DNA from: Eulemur rufifrons
Taxonomy: Eukaryota; Chordata; Mammalia; Primates; Lemuridae
Length of the DNA: 64,000 nt
NCBI RefSeq assembly: GCF_041146395.1
Contig: NC_091012.1
Span: forward strand, 16,420,193-16,484,192
Reading direction: 5' to 3'
Part shown: piece after piece, positions 1-11,931 of the stretch
How positions within the stretch are numbered: the first letter of the stretch is position 1
Layout: the number at the start of each line of letters is the position of its first letter
Translations under genes and position numbers: made by a program
Notes under the pieces: model-generated
The model's input: the letters and a program-made list of their open reading frames with translations, nothing else
Databases searched by the model: none
What the model was told of the DNA's origin: nothing

Positions 1-570
1 ACTTCTCATTTCCTAACAATCTCTCTTCCCATAAATAAGATTATTCACCATTGGAGGAATACATATACTGCCTCTGTAATATGAATTTCATTAGTGTAAC
101 CAAAATTGTTACAAAAAGTTTTCATTATAAAATGCAGAAATAATAACAGAAATCACAATTATCATTTTTCCTTCCTTGATGAAATCATGGATCCAGCCAA
201 AGGTCATCAGTGCCTCGTAAATATTGGAGGTCACCCTCGCCCCTGCTGGAGGCACTGGGATTAGGGAGATGATATAGGCAGACAGCAGACAGGACGGAGC
301 ACTTGAACTCGAACTCTGTGCTGGGAGTGGTCCCACACCTCGTTTTTCTATTTGTTCTTATTTTGTTTTGTTATTTATTATTGTTATTACGAAGTTTCAT
401 TCTTCAGCAAAAAGGAAAGCCAATAAACTTTTTGTATTTATGAACAAAATATTCACAACAGGGCAGTTAAGATGTGATTAGAACAAAAAACCAAGCACTT
501 TAATTTTTTTAGGTGTCAGATGAGTTTGTGAAATGATTTTCCATATCTATAAAAATTATATAATTTTTAT
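1..570. other. Unassigned AT-rich DNA
   Basis: No gene or clear repeat family is recognised here. A moderately GC-rich patch at about 185-345 has an open minus-strand frame of 75 codons (336 down to 109). It has no domain I can name, and it may be an old retrocopy fragment. Confidence 0.4.
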
Positions 571-918
571 TCCTTCTGTTGATGTGTTCTGTCACATTTA
601 TTGATTTGCATTTGTGAAATCATCTTCTCATCTCGGGATAGATCCCACTTTGTTATAGTGTATGGATTTTTTAATGTGATTTTGAATTTGGTTTGCTAGT
701 CTTTTATTGAGGATTTTTGCATCTGTGTTCAATAAAGATACTGGCTGTGGTAATGCTGGCCTCATAAAGTGAGTTTGGAAGTGGTCCCTCCTACTCAATT
801 TTCAGAAGTGTGAGGTTTGGCATTGATTCTTCTTTAAATATTTGGTGCAACTCACTAGTGAATCCATTTGGTCCTGGGTTCTTGCTGGGAGATTTTTGAT
901 TACTGATTTAATCTCTTC

Positions 919-1052
919 ATGGAAGACAATTTTTCCACAGAAAGCCAGGGACCGTGGAGCTCAGGCTACGATGCATGGCACGGTTCTTAACAGGCCACAC
1001 ACCAGTTCTGGGCTGCTGCCTGGGGGTCAGGGACCGCAGCTCTGCAATCTAA
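919..1052. mobile_element. MER1/Charlie3-like hAT fragment nested in L1
   Basis: The text 'ggaagacaatttttccac' followed by 'agggaccg' is typical of MER1-family hAT termini. The second half, 'ttaacaggccac' then 'gggggtcagggaccgcagc', resembles the opposite end. It is about 130 bp, so it is an internally deleted non-autonomous copy. L1 sequence resumes on both sides, though some L1 sequence is missing at the junction. Confidence 0.6.
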
Positions 1053-1392
1053 TCGTTTTCATGTCTGTAAAATTAGTAGTAATATCTCCTCTTTCATTTA
1101 TTATAGTACTAATTTGAATCTTTGAGTTCTCTCTCTCTCTCATCAATCTAGGGAAAAGTTAGTAAATTTTGTTGATCTTTTCAAAGAAACAACTTTTATG
1201 ATAACAGATCTCACAATTAAGTCTTTAATCCATCTTGAGTTAATTTTTGTATATGATGAGGGATAGTAGTTCAGTTTCATTTTTCTGCATATGGTTCTCC
1301 AAGTTTCCCAGCACCATTTATTGAATAGGGCATCGTTTCTCAGTGTTTTTGTCTGCTTTGTTGAAATCAGTTGGTTGTAGCTATATGGCTTT

Positions 1393-2366
1393 TTTTCTGT
1401 ATCTAAACATATCTAAACATAAAAAGATACAGGAAAAATGCAATAAAAAAGAGTAAAAATGGTACCCATATATAGGACACTTACTATGAATGGAGCTTGC
1501 AGGACTGGAAGTTGCTCTGGGTGAGTCAGTGAATGAGTGGTGAGTGAATGTGAAGGCCTAGGACGTTACTGTAAACTATTGTAGACTTTATCAAACTTAG
1601 GATATACCCCTTAAGTACACTTAGGCTACACCCCTTAATTTATTTTTAAAAGTTGTTTTTTCCTTCAATAATAAGTTAGCCTTACCTTACTGTAGCTTTA
1701 CTTTATAAACTTTTAAAATTTTTTAACCTTTTGACTTTGTTTTAATAACACTTAGCTTAAAATACAGACTGTATAGCCATATAATAATAGTTTCTTTCTT
1801 TATATCCTTATTCTATAATCTTTGTTTTGTTTTATATCTTTTTATTATTCTTTAAACTTTTTTGTCAAAGACTAAGATAAAACACACACATTAGCCTAGG
1901 CCTACATAGGGTCAGGATCATCACTATTACTATCTTCCACCTCCACTTCTGTTCTACTGGAAAGCCTTCCTGGGCACTAACATGCCTAGAACTGCCCTCT
2001 TCTGTGATAGCAATGCCTTCTCTTGTAACACCTTCTGAAGGACCTTCCAGGTGTAGTTTTACAGTTGAATTTTATAATAAGTATTACATAGGAAGAGTAA
2101 CTCTAAAGTAATAATAAAATGATAGTATAATAAATACATAAACCATATGTATTTCCAAATATTATGTACTGTACATATGTGGGATACTTTTATATGACTG
2201 GCAGCACCTTAGGTGTATACAGAAGCATCAACACAACCACACGAATAATGGATTGCACTACCATGTCTCTACGTGAGAAGAATATTTCTGCTCTGTTTTA
2301 ATCATATTTTTGGTCCATCGTTGACCAAAATGTCATTCTCCAGCGCATGAGTGTACCTGTACAATA
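1393..2366. mobile_element. Tigger-like (Zombi/Tigger4-type) DNA transposon fossil
   Basis: The block contains 'tctaaacatatctaaacat', a 'gtgagtcagtgaatgagtgg' segment, 'attagcctaggcctacat', and an end segment containing 'tccatcgttgacc'. I recall these as hallmarks of a primate TcMar-Tigger non-autonomous family. No transposase frame survives. It sits between fragments of the antisense L1. The family name is from memory and should be confirmed with a repeat library. Confidence 0.6.
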
Positions 2367-2746
2367 CATTTTTATTTCTACACTGCTTAGCCATGTCTCA
2401 CAGATTTCAAAATCTTGTGTTTTCATTTATGTTCAATTTTATTTATTTTTAAATTTCACTTGAGTCATTGTCTATGATTCAGTGATTATCTCGTCATATG
2501 TTGTTTAGTTTGGAGATTTTTCAAAATACTTGAAGATTTTTCATGTTATCTCTTTGTTATTAATTTCTAGATTGATTTTACTGTGAGAATATACTCTATG
2601 TGATTTGACTTCTTTTAAATGTGTTCAGTTTTTAATGGATTTATCATATTTGGTATTTGTTAGACACTTGAAAAGAAAGTACATTCTATTGGTAGGTCGA
2701 GTTATCTATAAATTTCAATTAAATCAATGTCTTTGATGCTTTTATT

Positions 2747-3172
2747 TGTTTTCTAGGGCTGCCATAACAAAGTACCACAAACTGGGTGGCTCACCCTACA
2801 GCAATGCATTGTTTTACAGTTCTAGAGGCTACACGTCTGAGATCAAGGTGTAGGACAGGGTTGATTATTTTTCAAGTCTTTGAGGGAAAAATCTCTTCTA
2901 TGTCTCTATTCCTCCTTCTGGAGGTTTGCTGAAAATATTTAGTTTTACTTGACTTAAAATGTATCACTTTTCTATATATGGGATTCTCCCTGTGTCTGTC
3001 TCTATGTCTAGATTTTACTTTTTTATAAGGACACCATCATATTAAATTAGGGCCCACCCTAATGACTTTATTTTAATTTATCATCTACAAAGAACCTATT
3101 TCCTATTAAGGTCACATTCACAGGTACTGTAGGACTTCAACATATTTTAAGGGGTATATGATTCAACCCAAA
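2747..3172 (+). mobile_element. MaLR solo LTR (MLT1/MST-like)
   Basis: It begins with TG and 'ctagggctgccataacaaa'. It continues with 'gtaccacaaactgggtggct', 'cagttctagaggct', 'gggcccaccctaatgac' and 'aggacttcaacat', and ends near 'gattcaaccca'. This is the standard order of a mammalian MaLR LTR. No internal region is seen, so it is a solo LTR within the antisense L1. Confidence 0.75.
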
Positions 3173-4518
3173 AAAATCCTGTTGTTTAGCACTTCTTGTC
3201 CTTGCTGATTTTCTCTGTGTGGTTGTCTTATCCATGTTGGGAGATGGTTTTTGATACCCCAACTATGATTGTTGATTTGTCTATTTCTCCAATAGTTCTA
3301 GAAGTTTTTGCTTCACATATTTTGCAGCTCTGTTTTTGATACATATACATGAAAGACTGTGATGTAGGCTTAGTGAATTGATCATATGGATGTGACATCT
3401 CTCTCTGACTCTAGTTATTTGCTTTGCTCTAAATTCTGGTTTATCTGATATTAATCTATCCCCTTTTGTTTTCTTTTGATTAATGTTTGCATGTGTATCT
3501 TTTTTTAGCATTGACTTTTAGCCTGTGCATGTTTTTATGTTTGAACTGAGTTTATTATAGACACATCTAGTTGGATCACTTTTTAAGTCCATTCTGCCAA
3601 TCTTTATCATTTGATTAATGCATTTAAACTTAAATTTAATGTAATTAGCAATAATTTAGGGCATATGTCTGTCACTTATGTTAGTTTTATGTTTGTTGCC
3701 TGTTTTCTTTTCCTGCCTTTCCTGCCTACTTGTTTAACTTGTTTTTGTATTGTAATTCCAATTTGAATCATCTATAATGTGTTGGACTATATCTCTTTGT
3801 ATAGACATTTTTAGTGATGTGTCCAGGTATTACACTATACATACATAACTTATCACTGTCCACCAGTGTTGATATTTACAAGTTTGAGCAAAGTAAAGAA
3901 ACTTTATCTCCCTTTAAGTCTTTTACCCTTTTTTATTTATAATAAAATAATGTTAAGCATTTCCTCTATATGCATTGAGTACTACATTGAATAATGTTAT
4001 AATTTATTTTTAATGTTAAACATAATTTAGAAAATTCATGGGAAGAAGGAAAGTCTATTATGTTACATGTTTTATTCCCTCCTAATATTTCATGATCGCC
4101 TCTTTTTTTTTTTTCTGTTCCAAGAACTTTTTAAAGTTATTTCTTTAGTTAGACCAGCTCATGGTAACTTCTCTGTTTTTCTTTATTCAAGATGTCTTTA
4201 TTTTTTCTTCATTCTTGAAGAATATGTTCTCTGGATACAAAATTCTGGGTTGACAGTTCTGTTCTTTCTACACTTGAAAATGTTTTGCCAATTCCTTTTT
4301 GTTTCCATGATTTCCATAGTTTTCATGGTTTCCATGAAAGCTGTCATTTGATTTTTCTCCTTATGTAAGGTGCCTTTTTTTTTGTTGTTCTTGCTGCTTT
4401 CAAGATTTTATTTTGTCTTTAGTTTATCAGAAGTTTAATTGTGATGTGTTGTGGTATGGATAAGTCTGGGTTTTTCCTCTAGTTTTGTGGGTAGCTTATG
4501 GAATCTATTGGTGTGTGC

Positions 4519-4523
<5 letters not shown>

Positions 4524-4549
<26 letters not shown>
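4524..4549. repeat. (TG)n microsatellite
   Basis: About 13 uninterrupted TG units followed by a T-run, inside the old L1. Confidence 0.95.
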
Positions 4550-4551
<2 letters not shown>

Positions 4552-4910
4552 TTTTTTTTTTTTTACTAAACTTGAGAAGTCTATAGTCATTCTTTCTTTG
4601 ATCACTTTTTACTTTTTCAGCCTTTCCTATTTTTAACTCTCTTTTCGGAATTCTCGTAATATGGATATTAGATCTTTTGTTTTAGTTCTATAGACCTCTG
4701 AGTCGCTGTTCATTTTTAAAAGTCTATTTTCTGTTTCTCTCTTTTTAGGTGGGTTAATGTCTATTGTTCTATCTTTATGTTCACTGATTCTTTCCTTTAT
4801 ACTCTCTATTTAGTTGTTTAGCCCATATAATGTTTTTATATATATATAAATATAAATACATATATATTAAGTGTTGTTAAAATTTTGGGTGTTGCATTTT
4901 ACACTTCTGA

Positions 4911-5070
4911 TTTTTTTTGAGTCTTGCTCTGTCACCATGGCTAGAGTGCAGGGGCATCATCTTAGCTCACTGCAACCTCAAACCCCTGGGCTCAAGCAAT
5001 CCTCTTGCCTCAGCCTCCCAAGTCAGTAGCTGTGAGTAGACTACAGGTGTGAACTACCATACCAGACCAA
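4911..5070 (-). mobile_element. Alu right-monomer (FRAM-like), antisense
   Basis: The segment opens with a poly(T) tract, then 'gtcttgctctgtcaccatgg' and 'agctcactgcaacctcaaac', which is the reverse complement of an Alu right arm. Only one monomer is present. A short direct repeat 'ttctga' lies at 4905-4910 and 5071-5076, consistent with a target-site duplication. Confidence 0.8.
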
Positions 5071-5557
5071 TTCTGAAATTTTCATTTAACCTTTCTATCT
5101 TCTATTTTATTCTTGAGATTTTTAAAATTTCTTTGTTGAGGATTTCTTATTCTCATTTATTTCCACTGTGTTTGTAATTGATCCTTGAATCAATTTTGTG
5201 ATAGCTATTTTAAGATCCTTGTCACATAAATCAAATGCTTGTGTTATGTCAGCGTACACATCTGTTGGTCATGATTTTCAGGTCGTGATTTTCTTGTTTC
5301 CTTGTACTCCATGTGATGTATAATTGTATCCTAAGTGTTTAGTTATTGTGTTTTGAAACATTGTATCCTATTAAAATCCTCTGTTTTCCCAGATTTTCTC
5401 TGGTATCGCACCACTGGAGGAAGAACAGACTGTCCACAAAACAAGAGAAAATATTTCTGGCACATTATGTTTGACAAAATAACTTTGTCTAGCATACAGA
5501 GAAAATTTTTACAAATTTTGATATAGATACAAACAAAAACATTTTGGCCAAAGATAT

Positions 5558-6127
5558 TGTGAACTAAAATAAAATCTTAAGCTCCCCTCCCAAATGAACA
5601 GACCTACTCTTGGCCAAAGGGACCACAGAAATACCTTAGAACTGATTTCCTGGCCATGAAGGGAAGGGACGTAAAACACTCCTCAGATCATAAGACACTA
5701 AATTATTAAAAGAACCTAAGACCATGCAGGGCAAATATTAAAATTGCCTGTAAGCCATAAATTTCTTTAACAGATCACTTGAATCAGTATAGTATGGCTG
5801 GTCTCCGATTAAGGAACTTGCTTATGTTAAATTAAAACATTTCAAGCCTTCAGACAAAGCTTTATTTCTTTAACCAATTACAAATCAAAGAATCTTTGAA
5901 CCCACCTATAACCTGTAAGCTGCACCCCCTACCAAAGCAATGCACACCTTCTATGTATTGATTTAGGATTTTACCTGCAGTGTCTGTCTTGTATAAAGCC
6001 AAGCTGTAACCCGGCTGCCTGGCCACCTCAGACACATTTTCTCAGGACCTCTTGAGGCTCAGTCACACAGAGTTGTCTTGGAATAAACCTCTTTAAATTA
6101 TTTTATGGAGTTTTTTTTCTATTAGCA
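5558..6127 (+). mobile_element. Class I ERV solo LTR with 4-bp TSD
   Basis: The element starts TG ('tgtgaactaaaataaaatc') and ends CA ('tattagca'), about 570 bp. It is flanked by 'atat' on both sides (5554-5557 and 6128-6131), and a 4-bp duplication is usual for gammaretrovirus-like ERVs. A TATA-like 'gtataaagccaag' lies near 5990 and a polyadenylation signal AATAAA at 6082-6087. No internal proviral sequence is present. The family name is not certain. Confidence 0.75.
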
Positions 6128-6893
6128 ATATAAAGATACCCCTCATAAAAGAACATATATCAATTATCAATAAACACCTAAGAATGTGTTGAACTTCATC
6201 ATTCTTTAGTGAGTTTCAGATTTTAAAATGATAATAGAGCTAGCTACATGCCACTAGAAGGGTTAAAATTAAAAATATTTGCAACACAAAATACAGGTGA
6301 TGAGGAGGAATAATGAGAGCTCTCATACATTGCTGGTGGAGGGTACAATGTACAACTACCATGCTGGAAAACTATCTAGCAGTTTGACCTCCAATATAAG
6401 CTAATTATAGGCTCACATAAAGTCAAAACATATTTCCAAAAGACTTGTATGGTAATGTATATGGAGACTTTGTTCATATTGGTCATGATAAAAATAAATT
6501 CATTGGAGGCCATTAGTCTGTGGTGGTTTCAATGCCCTAGGTTCTTGTATAAGCAAACTGAAATGCAATTCAGTGTAAATGGTCATATTCTAGGCCATCA
6601 GAAACTATGAACTTAATCCTAACTAGGAACTTTCCACTAAGCTTAACAAACCAAAAACTACCAACTAAACTCTAACTAGGAAATTTCACACAAGCAATTG
6701 CCCTAATTAACCAATCAAATATTTTCTTGCCTTGCTTCCACATTCTCCTTATAAAATCCTCCCTCCCCCTGCCATGTTCCTTTTTTGGAACTCCCAAACT
6801 GCTTGTAGTTTGGAGCTGTCCAATCATGAATCACTGAATGCTCAAGTAAACCCTTTAATATTATAATGTGTCTCATTGTGATTTTGAGCAGTT

Positions 6894-6908
6894 TGGATGT
6901 CAGAGAGG
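6894..6908 (+). promoter_or_regulatory. Probable tRNA-Leu primer-binding site
   Basis: The sequence 'tggatgtcagagagg' lies three bases after the CA end of the upstream LTR. ERV-L elements prime with tRNA-Leu (TGGTGTCAGAAG...). The match is good but imperfect. Confidence 0.5.
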
Positions 6909-7952
6909 TACTCAAAAGAAAACCCTGATGACGACCCCTGGGAGCAATGTGGGACCTCAAAGGGTACCCATTGAAGCCCTTGTGTTCACTGCTTTCTCAC
7001 TGCACATCTGAAAGTCCCTGCCAGTAGGATGCTCTTGGACCCAAGCTCCACAACTTTTTGCCAGAACTCTTTGCTTCTATTTGAGCATTTAAAAAATCTG
7101 GATTAGTTTCAGAGCTGGACTAGTTCAATAGAAACTGGACTGTGTCCATGAAGAGGACTCAGGTAGGTAAGATTTTGGGGAGGCAGGGAATAATGGCTTC
7201 ATCTGAATCCAAGGAGTCTAGGATTCTAATTGGGAATACCCAGACCCTGTGTTTTTTAGAAAAATGGGTGAACCTTACCAAAGACAACAGAATTACAGTG
7301 ACTACCATGGGGAGATTTTAACCTAAACAAATTTATACACCAATAGGGCCCATTGGAAATCAAGAAATCCTGAACATGTCAGGCACAATCTCCTTTTGTA
7401 AGGGTCCACTCTCTACACCAGGAAAAGAGGAGGAGTAAATCACCAAGAAATGGAGGAAGTGTTGACTTACATCTACATCACAAAACTTAACCTTTGTTTA
7501 AGGTATTTTTTTTTTTTAGTCTTCTTATATTAACAGGGTCCTTACCTATACCTTTCGTTTTCTTTTGACAAATGACTACATTTAAGTTTATGCTCTGTGA
7601 GTTTGAGATGTAAATTTTCCATCCTGTCCCCTCTAGGACCTGAGAGATATCTCTTTGATATGCAAATTTGAGAGAAGATGTCTCATCAGAAAAATAGAAC
7701 AATTTGGAAATTGGGCAAATAAAAAATTGTAAAAGTCTTTTCCACAAATACTATTGAAAAGCTTTTGCCATCTGGGCAGGCAATTTCATCTTCATCCATC
7801 TACCAGAAACATGATTCAGTTGCAAATATTCTTTTATAAATTGCTGAGTTCTTTATTACTCCACCTCAAATGTGGCTAAAAATTTAGAATGAAAACTCTA
7901 AGACCTGTTCCTGTTGGTGTGTTCATGTATGTCTATGTTATGTATGTATGTA

Positions 7953-8026
7953 TGAGGGCTGTCTGGAAAGTATCCAGCCATTGTTAATATAATGAGAACA
8001 TATTACATGGCTCCGGACAGCCCTTG
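7953..8026. mobile_element. Palindromic mariner-like MITE
   Basis: Terminal inverted repeats 'agggctgtctgga' (left) and 'tccggacagccct' (right) match at 12 of 13 positions and are flanked by TA on both sides (7951-7952 and 8027-8028), the target site of mariner elements. The inverted symmetry continues inward (gccattgttaatat against gccatgtaatat) to a loop of about 9 nt. The left arm carries about 9 nt that the right arm lacks. The element lies in the internal region of the ERVL provirus. Confidence 0.7.
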
Positions 8027-8473
8027 TATGTACAATATTTTTTACCTATGGATAATATTGCTAAGATTAATTTTAGTAGAGCTTTATTTAATTAGTTTAA
8101 GGAAAAATAAGTGTTTATATAAATTAAATATTTATAAAACTCTTAGAAAAACAGAAAGTAACTCCAATATTTCTCAAGTTTGCCTGGTCTGAGTAATCTT
8201 TGGTCAATAAAAGCAGGTTTAAGTCTGGTAGTTTAATTAAAACAGGCATTCTTCAGAGTTGTCAGCATTAAATATAATGCAGATACACAGCATTTATTCT
8301 ACCTTGGTTTACTAGTAAACTATGTTTATATTATCTCAACTAGATGCTTAAGATTTATTATAAAACTATGAGTTCATCCTAAGAACAAATGAGAGGCTAT
8401 CCTAAAGGGGAGAATTTTTCTTTAAAGAAATAATAATTGGAAGGCCATTAGGCTGAGGTGGCTACAGTGCCTT

Positions 8474-8984
8474 TGTAACTGCAGGACCACTCAAACTGGC
8501 CCTGCTCTTTTGATAATGGAATGTCAACTTATGGTGTAGGTATACCAGAGCCAAAACTGCAAGTCATGTTGCCTGGGCATGTGCAACAGAGAAAGCTTTG
8601 GCCTCTAATGACACCCACAACCAATGTTTCATCCCCACAGAACAAAGAAGACCAGAACATGACTGAACCTTGAACTCTGGAACCCCTTCAGAAGTGAGGA
8701 GTCTGTTGACCAGGAACATCTTGTGCTAAAATGTCTGCCTCAACATTCCTTACTATAAATGGTCAAATTTGAAGCCCTGCAATCAGGCCCTGCCAAGCCA
8801 AAATTCCTAATACTATCCCTTGTTAAAACTTGTCCCAGACCCCCAACTTGAGGAGACAGATTTGAGCTGTGCCTCCTATTTCCTCAATGGTATCCTTACA
8901 ATAAAGCTTGCCATTTCTCAAAAGCAGGTGTCATAGTTATTGGCTTCTAAGCTAGGTGGGCTGTGACCTCATCACTCTATAACA
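8474..8984 (+). mobile_element. LTR nested inside the ERVL 3' LTR
   Basis: The second ERVL LTR is interrupted where the first LTR is continuous (first copy about 6530). The insert begins TG ('tgtaactgcagg'), ends CA ('ctctataaca'), is about 511 bp and carries AATAAA at 8900-8905. This fits a class I LTR. The flanking tetramers (cctt and ccat) match at 3 of 4 positions, as expected for an old 4-bp duplication. Confidence 0.6.
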
Positions 8985-10009
8985 CCATGAGTTCCTATGT
9001 AAGCAAACTAGAACCCAGCTCAGTATAAATGGTCACATTCTAGGATTATACAAAATCCCCAGCAAACCTCTAACTTGGGGCTTTCCCAAATAATGCAACT
9101 GAACCGCTTTAACCAATCAAATATTTTCTTTGCTTTGATTTTATGTTCACCTTATAAAGCATTCCTCGTGCCTCTTTGTTTGAGCCCATTACCACTTGAA
9201 GTCTGGAGCTACCTGATTGATAAATTGTGAATGCTCAAGTAAACTCTTTAATATTTTAATGTGCCACAGTTTCTCTTTTAACAGTCAAACTTGTAAACCA
9301 TTCAAATGTACTTTAATAAGAGAAGAGATAAATACTATGGAACAGTCATACAATGGAATACTACTCTGCAAAAAAGAATAATCAATAGACACACACAATA
9401 TGCACATATCTTCTAAGATTGCATTTCACAAAAGGAACTCGATGTTAAAAAGCACATATTGTGTGTGTACATTTCATGTGTTCATGTGCTTCAAAGACAG
9501 ATACATAGATACAGTCAAAAGACAAGATTATAAGAAACTTAAAGATGCTTGGCTTTTGTTAGTGATTATGGAATTGACCAATATCTCATGCTGTAATATA
9601 ATGTAGAATGGGTGTTCCAATGAGCTAAGAAGTGGAGGTTGGGTTTTAGGCAGAAATTGGCTTTAAAAATAGAAGAAACAAAGAAAACACAGATTGGTCA
9701 TTTCAAAGTTTCTTTCCTTCTAAGAGTAAAACAGAGGATACTTCTTCATCATGCTCTCTAAGGTAAACTGGGCCCCTTCTGCTTGGTTGCTATGAATTTC
9801 TGTTTGTTTGTTTGTTTAAACTGGACCATGTCAATTTGATGAGTGACTTCATTCTGATTTAGTCTGGTCTGTTGGGGCCTAGTGTAGGAATCTAGTCCAT
9901 AGTGATGGTCCATCATAAATTTCATTTAATGGTATATACACATACACATATATATACATGTTTCAAGAACAAGCAAATTAATTTATGATTGAAATAAGAA
10001 TGATATTTT

Positions 10010-10338
10010 GGCCAGGCACGGTGGCTCATGCCTGTAATCCTGGCACTCTGGGAGGCTGAGGCGGGTGGATCACTCGAGGTCAGGAGTTCGATACCAGCCT
10101 AAGCAAGAGCGAGACCCTGTCTCTAATAAAAATAGAAAAAAAAAATAGCGGACCAACTAAAAATATATAGAAAAAATTAGCCAGACATGGTGGCACATGC
10201 TGTATTCCCAGCTACTTGGGAGGCTGAGGCAGTAGGATTGCTTGAGCCCAGGAGTTTGAGGTTGCTGTGAGCGAGGCTGATGCCATGGCACTCTACCCCG
10301 GGCAACAGAGTGAGACTCTTTCTCCAAAAAAAAAAAAA
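10010..10338 (+). mobile_element. Dimeric strepsirrhine-type Alu
   Basis: It runs from 'ggccaggcacggtggctcat' to a poly(A) tail, with both arms and the extended A-rich linker 'accaactaaaaatatatag'. A 12-bp TSD 'agaatgatattt' lies at 9997-10008 and 10339-10350. It interrupts the old sense L1. Confidence 0.95.
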
Positions 10339-10659
10339 AGAATGATATTTCAATATTTTTTTAGTAGGGGTGAAGGATTATCTGGAATGAGACAAAAGAG
10401 AATTTTCTGGGGTGATGGATAGATTCTATACCTTTATTAGATTGATAGCTACATGAGTATATGAATTTCTCAAAAGTTACTGAATTACATACTTTTGATT
10501 TGTAGATTTTATTATGTAAAATTATTATATAAAAAATTACAGTGCTAAGAACTTACTTGCATTATCAATGTAGTATAACCCAATGATAAATGTCTCTTTT
10601 TTCTGAAAGTATACAATAAGACATTCAAATCATGTGAGTTATATGGAAAATATATGAAA

Positions 10660-11500
10660 AAACTTATAGGGTAAAAAAATACAATAACCCCATTAAAATT
10701 GAGCAGAATACATGAACAGAAGTTTTTCAAAAGAAGGTAGACAAAAGGCCAACAAACATATGAAAAAAATGCTCAACATCACTAATCAGGGAATTGCAAA
10801 TTAAAACCACAATGAGATATCACCCCTGTTAAAAATGTTTTTTATTAAAAAGCCCCACCAAAAAAAAAAATAGATGCTGGCATAGATGCAGAGAGAAAGG
10901 AATGCTTATATGCTGTTGGTGGAACTGCAAATTAGTACAACCTCTATGGAAAACAACATGGAGATTTCTCAAAGAATTACAAGTAGACCTATCATTCTAT
11001 CTAGTAATGCCACTACTGGGTAATTACCCAAAGGAAAATAAGTCATTTTATCAAAAAAATTACACCTGCACTCAAATTTTTATTGCAGCACAATTTGCAA
11101 TTGCAAAGATGTGGAATCAACCCAAGTGCCCTTCGATGCATGAGTGGATTAACAAAATGTGCTGTATGTATACCATGGAGTACTATTCAGCCATAAAAAG
11201 GGTGAATTAATGCCTTCTGTAGCAATTTATATGGAACTGGAGACCATTATCCTAAGTGAAGTATCTAAAGAATGGAAAAACAAACACCACATTAACTCTC
11301 ACATAAATTGGAACTAATGGATGGGTACACATGTGCACAGAGGGAGGTAAAAGTCACTGGAAATCAAGCAGGGGAAGGGGCAAAAACCTACTTAATGGGT
11401 ACAATGAACATTAATTGAGTGACAGGTACACTTATAGCCCTGACACAAGCAGTACCAAAGCTATAAATGTAACAAAAATTTTGTAGCTCCTTAATATTTC
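10660..11500 (+). mobile_element. L1 3' end (ORF2 C-terminus plus 3' UTR)
   Basis: An open stretch at 10902-11210 encodes an ORF2 C-terminal segment: '[13 protein letters not shown]', then '[19 protein letters not shown]'. Upstream sequence at about 10710-10900 matches the ORF2 coding region but is frameshifted. The 3' UTR follows and ends near a tetranucleotide run. It is 5'-truncated and much more diverged than the L1 at 56.7 kb. Confidence 0.8.
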
Positions 11501-11501
11501 C

Positions 11502-11526
11502 AAATGAATGAATGAATGAATGAATG
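11502..11526. repeat. (GAAT)n microsatellite
   Basis: About six tandem 'aatg' units at the tail of the preceding L1, probably grown from its poly(A). Confidence 0.9.
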
Positions 11527-11527
11527 T

Positions 11528-11730
11528 AAAGAGGCTTGGCCCTGGGGCAAGGTAATTCACTTTTCTATGGATTAGTTCACTCATTTGTAAAATGGGGATA
11601 TTAATATTAATAGCAATTGCCTTATAGTGTTATAAATATTAAATTAGTATTGTAAAACTCTTTAAAGACACTCTGGCACATAGTAAGTGCTCAGTAAATA
11701 TTAGCCATCGTCATCATTATTATTATAAAA
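11528..11730 (+). mobile_element. MIR SINE
   Basis: The text 'tcatttgtaaaatggggata', then 'ctggcacatagtaagtgctc' and 'agtaaatattagcca', is the MIR core and 3' region in sense orientation. It is diverged, as expected for this old SINE. Confidence 0.8.
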
Positions 11731-11931
11731 TAAATAAAATATATGGAAAACCTTATGGGGTTAAAAAAAATGCACCACTTCTCTTTCTATTGCCAATCAC
11801 AACTTCATTGCATTTTGCATTATTTAAACTTTGATATACATATAGATAGATAAATAAAGATAGGTATGTATATATATAAATTCACAAATAGACAAATACA
11901 TTTTGTTAAAAATCAGTTAAGAAACATTGCT

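Larger units (their letters stand above)
570..5400 (-). mobile_element. Old antisense L1 (L1M/HAL1-like), multiply interrupted
   Basis: Read on the minus strand, this block follows L1 order. Reverse-transcriptase-like sequence lies at about 570-915 and 1053-1200, the spacer towards the endonuclease at about 2370-2746, endonuclease-like sequence at about 3173-3650, and ORF1 or 5'-region sequence resembling L1M/HAL1 at about 3650-5400. All frames are heavily broken, so it is ancient. A short piece at about 1201-1392 resembles the ORF2 C-terminal end and is out of order, so it is a separate L1 fragment or a rearrangement. Younger elements interrupt the block and are listed separately. Subfamily is not resolved by eye. 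Confidence 0.7.
6504..9283 (+). mobile_element. Decayed ERVL-like provirus
   Basis: Two related direct LTRs bound this block: 6504-6890 and 8438-9283 (the second is interrupted). Both begin 'tgga(a)ggccattag', share 'ctcaagtaaac' and 'ctttaatatt' near the 3' end, and end in CA. Three bases after the first LTR, 'tggatgtcagagagg' (6894-6908) resembles the tRNA-Leu primer-binding site typical of ERV-L. The internal region (about 6909-8437) is degenerate and too short for a complete provirus, and no gag, pol or env frame can be supported. It interrupts the sense L1, whose sequence resumes at 9284. The flanking 5-mers (ttcat and gtcaa) match only 3 of 5. Confidence 0.6.
5470..10535 (+). mobile_element. 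Old sense L1 3' half, split by several insertions
   Basis: Pieces in L1 ORF2-to-3'UTR order lie at about 5470-5557, 6128-6503, 9284-9490, 9945-10009 and 10339-10535. They include recognisable text such as 'ctcatacattgctggtgg' at about 6330, 'acaatggaatactactct' at about 9350 and 'ttctggggtgatgg' at about 10400. Reading frames are lost. The pieces are separated by a class I LTR (5558-6127), an ERVL-like provirus (6504-9283), an unassigned 9490-9945 segment and an Alu (10010-10338), all younger than this L1. Confidence 0.65.
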
